DNA of 64,000 bases, from contig CM028338.1 in the NCBI GenBank assembly GCA_016647705.1, positions 35,717,176 through 35,781,175 of the forward strand. The letters are read 5' to 3'. The notes under the pieces are model-generated. The model was not told the origin of the DNA and ran no database searches. It saw nothing but the letters and a program-made list of their open reading frames with translations. The translations under genes were made by a program, and so were the position numbers. Positions 22,424 to 33,340 of the stretch are shown here, piece after piece; position 1 is the first letter of the stretch, and every line of letters begins with the position of its first letter. Origin of the DNA: Eucommia ulmoides. Its lineage: Eukaryota; Streptophyta; Magnoliopsida; Garryales; Eucommiaceae.

Positions 22424-23989
22424 CAAGGTTCTTCATCCTTGGTGATTTTCGCAAATCCCTTCATGTATTTCTTGTAAGACATAGGTAGTTTCCTTTGGTC
22501 CTAAACAAAGAAACAATGGTTGGAAAAAACATCGTCTATATAGTCTTCCGTTGACATACCTCGAAATTTTGTATAGAATTTTCTTGGCGGAATCCTTGCC
22601 ATCTAGTGAGATTATATCCTTTAAGTAACGAATTAAGAAAGTTCTTCAGTCTTCTTCCTGATCCAGTTATGCATGCACATAGGTTAACTAGATCTGCTGA
22701 TCTAGCCCAAAAGCAGAAGCTAGAACTGATAAAGCATATGCCTTTATGTTTTCAGTCTTGGGGATGGCTTCAAACTTGCAATCTTGGAATGAGGAGATCA
22801 GCGCTTTTACTTTCTCAACGTAAAGACACAATCATTCCTCATTAATGATGAACATTCTATTAATCTGATTGACCACCAATTGAGAGTATGACTTCACTTC
22901 TAGAAGTTGGGCGCCTAACTCCTTAGCTAGAATCAACCCCAAAATTATTACTTTATTGTTAGAGGTTCGAAAATCGAGTTGTACTATTTTTTCAAGTTGA
23001 TCTTCTTAATGTATTTGCAAGACTATGCCCACTTCACACCGCCTTCATGTTCAATGCACCGTTAACCCTGAGCTTCCATGGTGTAGCTGACTAATCCCTG
23101 CACTCTCCATTTTGCATAGCAGCTTCAGCTGGAGGAGTCAGTTCTGCAATAAAGTCTGCCAAGGCCAGTCCTTTGATAGTTGTCCTATGCTTGTGCTTGA
23201 TGAAAAACTCATCAAGTTCCACAGTCCACTTCATGAGACGTCTTGATGCCTTTGACCTGTGCATTACCGCTAGGAGCAGGTATGAGGTCAGCACGTTAAT
23301 CACGTGTGCCTGAAAATATGGTATGAGCTTTCGTGCTGTGGTCACCAGGGCCAGGACAAGCTTTTGCAACTTAGTATAGCGATTCTCTGCTGGGACTAAT
23401 GACTTGCTGATGTAGTAGACCAGCATCTGCCCTCCTATGTAATCTTTTACCAATGCAGCACTGACCGCTACAGGTGTTACCGCCAGATAAAGATAGAGTT
23501 CTTCCCCTGTATTTACTTTGGCTAACGTCTCAACTGAGGCCAAGTAATCTTTGATGGATTGGAGCGCTCTTTCACAGTTATCATCCCACTGAAAGGTTTT
23601 ATTCTCTCTCAAAATCTTGAAGAAAGAAGCATACCTGTCAGTAAATTTAGAGATGAATCTGTTCAGCGCAGCCAAACTTCCTGTTAGTACTTGACCTTCT
23701 CTTATAGTCGTAGGGGATTTCATGTTCTTGACAACTTCTATTTTACCAGAATCCACCATGATGCCAATCTAGTTTACCACAAAGCCCATAAATTTTCCAG
23801 ATGCAACTCCAAAAGCGTATTTTTCTGGATTTAGCTTCATGTTGTATTTCCACATAATGGCAAAGGCTTTTGCCAAGTGGCTAAGGTGGTCATATTTTCT
23901 AGAGCTTTTAACCAGCTTATCGTTTATGTAAACCTCCATAGTTTCTCTGATCTAATCCTGAAAAAATGCAGTTCATTAACCACTGATAT
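22424..23989 (-). pseudogene. pol: Tat pol: end of RT, RNase H and second RNase H
   Basis: From right to left: the RT catalytic stretch EVYINDKLVKSS (complement of 23919-23930 for YIND, where YVDD is usual, so one catalytic aspartate is asparagine), NMKLNPEKYAFGVASGKFMG, the connection and RNase H (FQWDDNCERALQSIKDYL, YYISKSLVPAENRYTKLQKL), then MKWTVELDEFFIKHKHRT. Beyond a degraded stretch a second RNase H-like domain can be read (AKELGAQLLEVKSYSQLVVN, then EAIPKTENIKAYALSVLAS). The dual RNase H marks the Tat lineage. The open part 23091-23759 is the longest intact piece. The RT N-terminal half lies at 30692 and beyond, split off by an inserted element. Confidence 0.88.
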
Positions 23990-23994
23990 ATAGC

Positions 23995-25592
23995 TATACG
24001 GCGAGCGTTTGTTACGCACTCACTTATTGACTACTCGCAAGTGTACGAGGTCAAAATTTTAGTATAATGTGATCTTTAATATCGGGTGTATCCACCGAGA
24101 TTGGTTGTCATTATTATCGAATACCGTAATTATCATGACCTAACTTTATCTAGGCTAAAAATGAATGTAATTTAATTAATTAACACTAATACTAATATAA
24201 CCTAAATTAACTATACTAATTATACTAATACGAGATAGTTAGGGGATGGATTATCTAGGGATTAACTTTATTTACTTAAACGCATTTAATTTCGTTTAGT
24301 TTACAATAAAGGTGTTCGACCTATTCGATAATCTCAGTTCGTAAACTCTCCCGCCACCTCTCTCGAGTATAAGATGAGGGCTATAACGTGACTTCGTGTC
24401 AACGAAGAAATCCCCCTCCACATCTTAATGACTCTAGGTCACATGAGTCTCGCCTCAACGTCATTGATTGCACACAATCCAACTCCCGACCGGATTATTG
24501 GATCGTCGCGTTGTGTTTACCCTATCGACAATCTCAGTTCTAAAACTCTACTACCACATCTCCCTAGTGTAAGACGGGAGAATACATGACTTCGAGTCAA
24601 CGGAAAAGTCCCCCTCAACTTCTTAATGACCCTAGGTCACGTGAGTCTTGCCCCAACGTCATCGATTACCCACAATCCAACTCTCTCTTGGGTTATTGAA
24701 TCATGGCGTTTGTTTACCTTAGTCCAAATCTGGGGTTTGTCAAACCCCGTATTCTCCGAATATCATTCTAAGCATAATAAACAAACAATACGACAAACAC
24801 AATCAAACTACGGAGAACATTCATTAAAAAACACAACTCAAACAAAACTACGTTTTCATACATAATATTAATCCCATACACAATCCACATTTAGCCTATG
24901 GACATAGCCATTTATACAATTGAAACAAGATAACCATGCTCAAACAAATATCAAAGTTAAGAAATAAAAGGAAAAACGGATGAACTGAGTCGATATCCGA
25001 AGATTAGCCCCTAAAACAATCCACCGATCAATTCTCCTTCTTTGCGTGGTAATCTTTTCCTTTGGATTTGTTTGAGCACTCCCCATACTGTCTTTATATA
25101 CTAAACTAAGCCCTAAGGGCTCTAATAGCCAGAGGTTACAAAGGAGAGGGGATGAGAGGGGTTTAAATAGGCAAAATATCTAAATAAATATCTAATCTGC
25201 TGCAGAGGCCACCACTGTGGCGGTGAGTAGGTCGGTTGGTTAATCGCCTAAGCGGTAAAGACAGTGGTGGAATGGTGACCATCCTGCATTTTCACCGCCA
25301 TGGCGGTGGATCTCACAGCTGCGACGGTGGACGTTCAACAAGAAATTGGCCACTCTGGATTTTCACCGCCGCGGCGGTGGACTTGTTTTCAGAATTTTGC
25401 CGTCTTGCTCATTTTTCCACCGTTTTTGGTTCGATCTCATCGTTTTCGCTCTAGTTTCCTATCGTTTAGCCCCACACGCCTAATTTATACAACAAGAATA
25501 AAAACTAAGTAAAATATAATAAAATAAACTATAAAAATACTCTAAAACTAACAAAACTGGTTTGGAAATATGTAGGTAGATTACACCTATCA
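23995..25592 (-). repeat. Left (3') LTR of the non-coding element
   Basis: Runs from TATACGGCGAGCG (the normal TG start mutated to TA) to TTACACCTATCA, 1,598 bp. It has two copies of the 190-base block, a TATA-like element on the minus strand (complement of 25161-25170) and the palindrome cluster 25206-25380. It is followed at 25593 by a degraded polypurine tract (complement of AATACCTCCGAACTTGG). Confidence 0.9.
25206..25380 (-). promoter_or_regulatory. Palindrome cluster with CATG and CGCG cores
   Basis: Two perfect 16-bp palindromes lie 55 bases apart: CACCGCCATGGCGGTG (25293-25308) and CACCGCCGCGGCGGTG (25364-25379). Imperfect relatives are at 25206, 25245 and 25315. The cluster is about 40-210 bases upstream (minus-strand sense) of the LTR TATA-like box. 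Confidence 0.75.
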
Positions 25593-26513
25593 AATACCTC
25601 CGAACTTGGAATTTTGCTAGTCCTCGAGCAAAACACACACACGAAAATGAAAAACACAACTAAATTAAATAACAAACAACCTAAAAACAATCTAAACATT
25701 ACAATATACTAGTTTTGAATTCTTCTAACAGCCAAGTTATTTTTCCCTCAACAATCGCCAGTCATATCGAGTTCAGGCAGTAATACACACCATGTAATGT
25801 TCTATAATTTCAACATGCAATAATGGTGAACGTCATTCTAAATCCTGTAAATGTGTTAGTGTGAGACTCAATAATATAACTACACAACGACCAGATTGGA
25901 TCATCCACCAACGAAATTCATGACTTAGACCATATAGGACTAGGATTTCCATATGCTTGATTGGGGTCTACTCTCCACTAATGTAGGCTTGGAAGTTCAT
26001 AGAGATCAAAAGGATTTGGTTCAGTTTTGGAATATTTGGACAAGGGTATTTCAGAATAGAAAACGGGTTAACGCTGTTAACTTAACGTTACCCAAGGCTC
26101 AACGCTTGGCACATTCACTCTCAAACCCCCATAGATAAATTGGAAACAAATTCTAAACAAACATTTTAGACCGACGTACTCACTTCTCAAAAGAAACGTA
26201 AATTTATTTTTTTATTTTTTTATGAACCACACTCCCAAACTTATTCGATTATGATTTTATGGGTGTGGTTAAAACGAAAGAAAAACGACAAGTACTCGAA
26301 TACCGAACCAATCCAAAGTTCACCATAAACCCAACCGCTCACATCAAGAATCATTTGCAACTGCTAACTTGATTCACTCAAATGTGCCTTTAACTCAGCG
26401 ATATGGGTTTGGAAAAAGATCAACTGGCCAGGGTATTTATTTATGTGTTCATAATTGAATTGGCATTTTAGGCTTTGACAGGGTAAATAGGGATAAACAT
26501 TTAACAGGGTAAG

Positions 26514-28121
26514 TGATAGGTGTGATCTACCTACATATTTCTAAACTGGTTTTGTTAGTTTTAGAGTATTTTTTTTATATTTATTTTATTATGTTTTAAT
26601 TAGTGTTTATACTTTTTGTATAAATCTGGTGTGGGGGGCAAAAAGATATGAAACTGGAGCGAAAACGATGAAATCGAACCAAAAATAGTCGAAGAACGGT
26701 GGAAAAACAAGCTCAGAGGCAATATTGTGAAAGAAGCCTACCACCGTGGCGTCCAAACCTCTGCCGCGGCGGTAACGATGAAGAGACTGACTTATTCTTA
26801 CTGACCATCCACCGTTGCGGCGCTGAAGATGCAGGATGTCAACCAAGTCCACCGCTGTCTTCACCGCCTAGGCGATCAACTAACCGACCTACTCACCGCC
26901 GCAGCAGTGACCTCTGCACAGACTGAAGATACTTATTAGACATTTTGAGATATTTTGATTATATATATCCCATCTCCTCCCTCATTTTTGGAGTCTCTTG
27001 GCATTTTGAGCCCCTTAGACTATATCTAAGGGTAGGTTTAGTAGTTTTAGAGGGAGAGCTCACATCCCGAAGTGGAGGAAGACGGCGAAGCGATCGTTGA
27101 GTGTTCTTAGCGGCTAATCTTCGGACGTGGCTAAGTTCTTCGATTTCTTCTCTTATTTCTTTAAATTAGGATTTTGTAAGCATGTTTAGATCGTTCTTTC
27201 TTGTTTATACAATTATGACCATGAGTTAAATGTGGATTGTATAAGGATCAATAATAAATTTATAAATATGTGTTTGGATGATTTCGGTGTTGCGTTTATG
27301 TTTGTTCTTCGTAGTTTGATTGTGTTTATCGTATTGTTTATTTATCATGCTTAGATAGATAAATGGAGAATACGGGGTTTGACAAACCCTAGATTCGTAA
27401 TAGGGTAAACAAATGCCACGATCCAATAACCCGGTCGGGGTTAGGATTGTAGACAATCGATGACGTTGAGGCAAGACTCACGTGACCTAGGGTCATTAAG
27501 ACGCTAAGGGAGACTTCTTTGTTAACTCGAAGTCATGTATTCTCCCGTCTTACACTCAGGAGATGGCGGTGGAGTTTTAGAATCGAGATTTTCAATAGGG
27601 TAAACACGACACGACAATCCAATGACCCGGTCGGGAGTTGGATTGTGTACAATCAATGACGTTGGGGCGAGACTCACGCGACTTAGGGTCGTTAAGACGT
27701 TGAGGGGGATTTCTTCGTTGACACGAAGTTGCGTTCTATCCCTCGTCTTACACTCGAGAGAGGTGGCAGATGAGTTTTAGATACCGAGATTGTCAAATAG
27801 GTAGAACACCGTAAACGTGAGTAAATCGAGATCGAACACGTATTTGTAAACAATTAATCCCTAGTCAATTCTTTTCCCTAAAACATGTTAGTATATTAGT
27901 ATAGTTAATTTAGGTTATATTAGTATTAGTTTAATTAATTATTTACATTTTTGGTCACCTAGATAAAGTTAGGTCATGACAATTACGGTACTCGATAATA
28001 ACGACACCAATCCCTGTGGATTCGATACCCGATCTTTCAAGATCATATTATACTAAAACTTTGACCTCATACACTTGCAATTAGTCAATACGCGAGCGCG
28101 TAACAAACGTTCCGCCGTAAA
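26514..28121 (+). mobile_element. Solo LTR nested in the non-coding element, GTAAG duplication
   Basis: TGATAGGTGTGATCTACC to AACGTTCCGCCGTAAA, 1,608 bp, with the exact duplication GTAAG (26509-26513 and 28122-28126). Removing it restores CAGGGTAAGCTTA, as at the related site near 1710. The last bases read AA where CA is expected. It is in the opposite orientation to the element it entered. Two 190-base blocks and CACCG/CGCCTAGGCG palindromes (26740-26925) precede TATATATATCCC (near 26957). Confidence 0.9.
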
Positions 28122-28712
28122 GTAAGCTTAAAAAGGCTCAAACGACAAAAAAGAATGCCTAAATCACGTTTCCTGAACTACCTTGCCTAGGATTTTGCCT
28201 CAAGCTTCCCCTCAATCAGGTTCTAGAATCCTTAATGTGTCATGAATTTGGCTAATCGATAATCGTCCTCAAATTAATTGAATAGAAATACATTGAGTTT
28301 ATGTGCTCGTGCAAATTAGGATCTACAATAATTTTCACCAAAAAACATTATCAAGCACAAAGAACACACATGCATGGGTATTACCCTTAACCTTGAAAAC
28401 AATTAAGGGGTAATATCATCATCGGGTAACGGCCCAGATGAATGCAAAACTCAGCATGCACACAACAACAAAAAACAAAAACACATTCTAACCTAAAAAA
28501 ACATGCACACAAGAAAACAATAAAACATACTAATATCCTACACATCACGGCCAAACTCAAAATGGACAATGTCTTCAGCGAACCCAATCATCATTCTCAA
28601 TATATGAAATTTAAGAATGCTAAAGAAGGGGGTTTAGAACACGTACCTGGGAGGCAAGAGAATCTTGCCCCCGAATGAATTTAGCTGTGACAGATTTAAT
28701 TTATTTTTTTAC

Positions 28713-28730
28713 CTTGGGTTGCCTCCCAAG
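28713..28730 (-). other. Conserved leader hairpin, second copy
   Basis: CTTGGG, TTGCCT, CCCAAG on the plus strand; on the element's own strand the loop is AGGCAA. It sits about 365 bases from the primer-binding site, similar to the copy at 1097-1114. Confidence 0.5.
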
Positions 28731-29096
28731 AAGCTCGTGGTTTAATATCCTCAGCCCGACATTTTCAGAACACCCTCAAGCTTGGTGAGATTTTGCTTTG
28801 TTCGGCTCAATCTTTCAATGACACACCTCACCAGCTTATGTGCGTGGCCACAACACCATAAAACAGCTTGGAATCCCGTCGAAAGGGAAGCATCAATACC
28901 TGTCGATCTAACATCGGCAAGTACCGTGCATAAGAAACAAAAACCAAACTACAAACAAAAATTATATACAAAAGAAATGCCTAAAGTAAAATCGGTTCAT
29001 TTACTCATAATATTAATAATAACGAAAAAACACAATCCCTAGCAACGTCATCAAAAACTCGGTGACAATTGCCGAAAACTGAATTTGACAACAACC

Positions 29097-29116
29097 AATC
29101 CCCGGCAACGGTGCCA
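29097..29116 (-). other. Primer-binding site (tRNA-Asp type)
   Basis: The complement reads TGGCACCGTTGCCGGGGATT, near-perfect to the tRNA-Asp 3' end. Six bases separate it from the LTR at 29123. Confidence 0.9.
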
Positions 29117-29122
29117 AAAACT

Positions 29123-30686
29123 TGAACGGCGAAGCGTTTGTTCCACGCTTGCGTATTGACTACTCGCAAGTGTATGAGGTCAAAGTTTTAGTATAATGTG
29201 ATCTTTCAGATCGGGTATCGTATCTACAGGGATTGGTTGTCTTTATTTAGGCTAAAAACGAATGTAATTTAATTAATTTGCCACTAGTACTAATATAACC
29301 TAAATTAACTATATTAATACGAGATAGTTAGGAGATGTATTATCTAGGGATTAATTTTATTTACTTAAACACATTTGATTTCATTCAGTTTACAATAATG
29401 GTGTTCGACCTATTCAACAATCTCAAATGGTAAACTCCTCCGCCACCTCTCCCGAGTGTAAGACGAGGGATATAATGCAACTTCGTGTCAACGAGGAAGT
29501 CTCCCTCAATGTCTTAACTACCCTAGGTCATGTGAGTCTCGCCCCAACGTCATTGATTGCACACAATCTAACTCCCAACCAGGTCGTTGGATCGTCGCGT
29601 TATGTTTACCCTATCGACAATCTCAGTTCTAAAACTCTACCGCCACATCTCTCAAGTGTAAGACGGGGGAATACATGATTTCGAGTCAATGAATAAGTCC
29701 CCCTCAACGTATTAACGACCCTAGGTCACGTGAGTCTTGCCCCAATGTCATTGATTACCCACAATCCAACTCTCTCTCGGGTTATTGAATCGTGGTGTTT
29801 GTTTACCCTAGTCCGAATTTGGGGTTTATCAAACCCCATATTCTCCGAATATCATTCTAAGCATAATAAACAAACAATAATGCAAACACAATCAAACTAC
29901 GAAGAACATTCATTAAAGAAACACAACTCAAACAAAACTACGTTTTTATAAATAATATTAATCCCATACATAATCCACATTTAGCCTTAGTCGTTTATAC
30001 AATTGAAACAAGCTAAACATGCTCAAATAGATATCCAAGTTAAGAAATAAAAGGAAAAATGGATGAATTTAGCTGATATCCGAATATTAGCTGCTAAAAT
30101 AGTCCACTGATCGATTCTCCTTCTCCGCTTGGTAATCTTCTCCTTCGGATTTATTTGAGCACTCCCCATACTCTCTCTATATACTAAACTAAGCCCTAAG
30201 GGCTCTAATGGTTGTAGGTTACAAAGGAGAGGGGAGAAGGGAGGTTTAAATAGGCAAAATATCTAAAATAGATATTTAATCTGTTGCAAAGGCCACCGTT
30301 GCGGTGTTGAGTAGGTCGGTTGGTTGATCGCCTAGGCGATGAAGACAGCGGTGGAAATGTGTTCATCCTGTATTTTCACCGCTGCAGCGGTGGACTTTCA
30401 GCAAGAAATTGGTCACTCTGCATTTTCACCTCCGCGATGGAAGTCTGGACGCCACGGTGGTAGGCTTGTTTTCAGAATCTTGCCGCCTTGCTCGTTTTTC
30501 CATCGTTCTTTGATCGTTCTTGGTTCGATCTCATCGTTTTTGCTCCAATTTCCTATCTTTTTGCCCCAAACACCTGATTTATACAAAAAGAATAAAAAAT
30601 AATTAAAACATAATAAAATAAACTAGAAAAATACTCTAAAACTAACAAAATCGGTTTGGAAATATGTAGGTAGATCACACCTATCA
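29123..30686 (-). repeat. Right (5') LTR of the non-coding element
   Basis: TGAACGGCGAAGCG to CACACCTATCA, 1,564 bp, partner of 23995-25592 with two copies of the 190-base block. The palindrome cluster at 30290-30480 includes perfect CACCGCTGCAGCGGTG (30377-30392) and ATCGCCTAGGCGAT (30327-30340). A TTTAAATAGG TATA-like element lies near 30244. Confidence 0.9.
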
Positions 30687-30691
30687 ATAGC

Positions 30692-31290
30692 TCATGTATT
30701 TCTTAAACCAAACGACATTACTTTATAATAGTAAGTACCTCTTGATGTAATGAATGTTGTCCCTTCCTCGTCTTGCTAGTCCATGTGGATCTGATTATAA
30801 CCTGCATAAGCATCCATTATGGTCAGTCGCTGGTGCCCTGCTGCTGTGTCTACCATCTGGTTTATTCTCGACATTGGATTGTAGTCTTTTGGGCATGTTT
30901 GATTGAGGTCAGTGAAGTCCACGCACATTCCCCACTTTTCGTTCTTCTTCTTAACGAGGACTAAGTTTGCCAGCCACTTCAGATACATCACTTCCCTTAT
31001 GTGGCCAATGGAAAGCAGTCTCTTTACCTCAACTTCAATTACTTGTTCATTATCAAGGCTAGAAGTTCTCATTTTCTGCCAAACTGGAGGATGAGATTTG
31101 GAGATATCAAGGCGGTGGACCGCAACATCAGGGCTAATACCCTTTATGTCCTCTGGAGTCTAAGCAAAGACTTTCAAATTTTCTTGGAGCAACCTAGAGA
31201 TCTCCTCGGTCTCAGTCTAACTTAATGATTAGCTTATCATCAGCTTCTGAGCATCTTGATTGTGGGCGATCTTCTGTACCTCCTTAGTAG
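30692..31290 (-). pseudogene. pol: Tat pol: N-terminal half of reverse transcriptase
   Basis: Reads VEVKRLLSIGHIREVMYLKW, NLVLVKKKNEKWGMCVDFTD, LNQTCPKDYNPMSRINQMVD, RLTIMDAYAGYNQI, then stop, QDEEGTTFITSRGTYYYKVM, SFGLRNT and a stop near the insertion point. Upstream, between protease and RT, DISKSHPPVWQK and EISRLLQENLKVFA match the usual Tat linker. The frame is open across 30776-31072. The rest of RT continues at 23989 beyond the inserted element. Confidence 0.9.
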
Positions 31291-32008
31291 GTTGAATTAC
31301 ACTAGCATGCTAACTGAAATCATCGATTTCATTGGCCGAGCATTCTGATAGAGCTGCTTCCTGTACATGCTTTAATTGCCATAAGATATTATTCTTGCCC
31401 TTCATAGCTACAAAGAAACATTTCCTCAATGCCACCTGGTCACTTCGTATTACCGCTACAGAGCTACCCTTTGCATACTTGACACATTGGTGGTACGTTG
31501 ATGACACAGCGCCCATCGCATGTAGCCATGGACGTCTTAGTATTGCATTATAAGGTGATTAAGAGTCCATCACCATGAACTCCGTCGCTTTGGTTTACCC
31601 TCGTTCCTCCTTATTCGCGGTAACGAATAAGGTAATCTTCCTACGTGGTGAGCTAAGGTCACCGTTGAATCCCACCATAACTGTCTGGGTAGAACTAACA
31701 TCCGAATTGGGAACTCCCTTCTACTTCAAAGTATGCACAAAAATGATATTAGCAGAACTACTATTATCTACCAAAGTCCGTCTTACCTGGAAACTGGATA
31801 TCCAAAGAGTGATGACTAGAGCATCCTCATGGGGATAGACGATGCCTTTATAATCCTCATCTGAGAAAGTGATGACCGGTCCTAGATTTGTGGTTACTGT
31901 CATTGCTTCTCCATAGCAGCGCTCTAGTGCTGCTTCGTGGACTTTTCTTTTCCATTCTCGGTTGGATTCTCCAGTTATTGCCCCAACAGAGTTTATCATG
32001 AAGATCAT
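31291..32008 (-). pseudogene. pol: Tat pol: aspartic protease region
   Basis: The active-site segment reads RTLVDNSSSANIIF, with DNSS where D-[SG]-G-S/T is normal. It is followed by VGFNGDLSSPRRKITLFV and the typical AILRRPWLHAMGAVSSTYHQ. There are stops after HTLK and after VMDS. The stretch before it (CYGEAMTVTTNLGPVITFSD) is the usual gag-protease linker of this lineage. The missing glycine after the active aspartate suggests loss of activity. Confidence 0.82.
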
Positions 32009-33340
32009 TTCACAATTCTCATTGGTGCGATCCTCTTTGCACTCCTTATCATTATTTTCTTAATGGTGACCTTCGTTTCTAGACCTCTTTTTATCTATCG
32101 AGCGTTCTTGTATGTAGTCACGCAACTGACCCAAAAAAGTCGTTTGATCTTATTTTTTAGCTCTCAGCAATCATCTATATCGTGACCATGGTCCCTATGG
32201 AAATCACATTACTTGGATTTGTTCTTCCTCTTGGACTTAGTAGCCTACCTAGGAGGCCATTGAATTACCTCAAATGCACGTATCTCATGCAGGATTCTTG
32301 AGATCGACATTCATTGGCCAGGCAGGTTTGGCCCTTGCCGAGCTTCTGGTCTAGATCTTGAGCTTCGTGGTCGATATTTCCACCTATCTGAACCACTAGT
32401 TTTAGTATTGTTGTGGTCCTTCTCTCTTTATCTGGGGTGATCCTTAGAAGATCATTTACCATCTCTTGCAAGCTTAATATCCTCCATCTTCATGTAGAAC
32501 TTAGCCTTTTCCATCAACTCCACCATGCTTTGAGGATTTTTCTTCGTGAGAGAATCTTGAAATCAGCCATGGCGTAACCTTAACGTAAATTCATTAATAA
32601 CGAGGTTAGTGTCACAACCCTCAATACATGTCAGTTCCTTATTGAAGCGTCTCATATACTATCGTAGAGTCTCCTATTTTTCTTGACGCAATGTTAGCAA
32701 ATAATTAGAACCCTTCATCAACCTTTGACAGGTAATGAAGTGGTTGATAAACATCTTTTCAAATTCTTTGAACGATGTGATGGAGTTGCTGGAAGCATAT
32801 GCAGCCACTCAAAGGTATAGAACCCTTCAAGGTTGTGGCGAAAGCTCTACAAAGCGTCGAGTCACTTAACCCATATAGGTTCATGACGTGCTTGAATTGG
32901 TGGATGTGGTCCACCGGATTTGCTTTCCCATCGTACTTCTCAAACTTCGTGGGATCAAACTTCTCAGACAGTGGTTCAACCAGGATATCGGAAGAAAAAG
33001 GCATTTCAGTACTTTTTAATAGCATATCCATCTCGTCTAAAGGTTGACCTTTCTGTACCTTGTTTTTGATCTGTTTACAAGAGTCAACAGTCTCAGTTTA
33101 GCTATGCATCCTCATTTTACGATGATGATTGCTTGTATTTCCTTAGGCAGTTCGCTCCCTTTGGGATTGTGAATCAGCGTACCCTGGAGACTCTATTTCT
33201 TCTTCTACGTTGTTGTTGGTAGCTGGGGAGTGCGATATGCTATTAACGATTATCTCCTCCATATATTTGATCGTATCCACCATCTCAGCCATCTTCATAG
33301 AGGCCCAAATTTGTAATTTGCCCTTTTTTCTTTGTTGAGA
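32009..33340 (-). pseudogene. gag: Tat gag
   Basis: Readable pieces from right to left: MKMAEMVDTIKYMEEIIVNS (start near 33296), MPFSSDILVEPLSEKFDPTK, FEKYDGKANPVDHIHQFKHV, YGLSDSTLCRAFATTLKGS (retrotransposon gag domain), then heavily broken text with a degraded zinc-knuckle zone and TFLGQLRDYIQERSIDKK. Many stops and frameshifts are present. In-frame residues continue upstream of the ATG (GKLQIWAS), so the true N-terminus is probably cut at about 33340 by an AT-rich insertion or rearrangement. Confidence 0.82.

Larger units (their letters stand above)
23995..30686 (-). mobile_element. Complete non-coding LTR element, ATAGC target duplication
   Basis: The exact 5-bp duplication ATAGC (23990-23994 and 30687-30691) flanks a pair of LTRs with a tRNA-Asp primer site at the right and a purine tract at the left, so it runs on the minus strand. 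Removing it restores the Tat RT reading FGLRNT-stop-AIYQWLMNCIF. The internal region is only about 1.9 kb once a nested solo LTR is taken out. It carries no gag or pol, and it matches the internal region at 768-2735. This is a non-autonomous (LARD-like) element. Confidence 0.92.
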
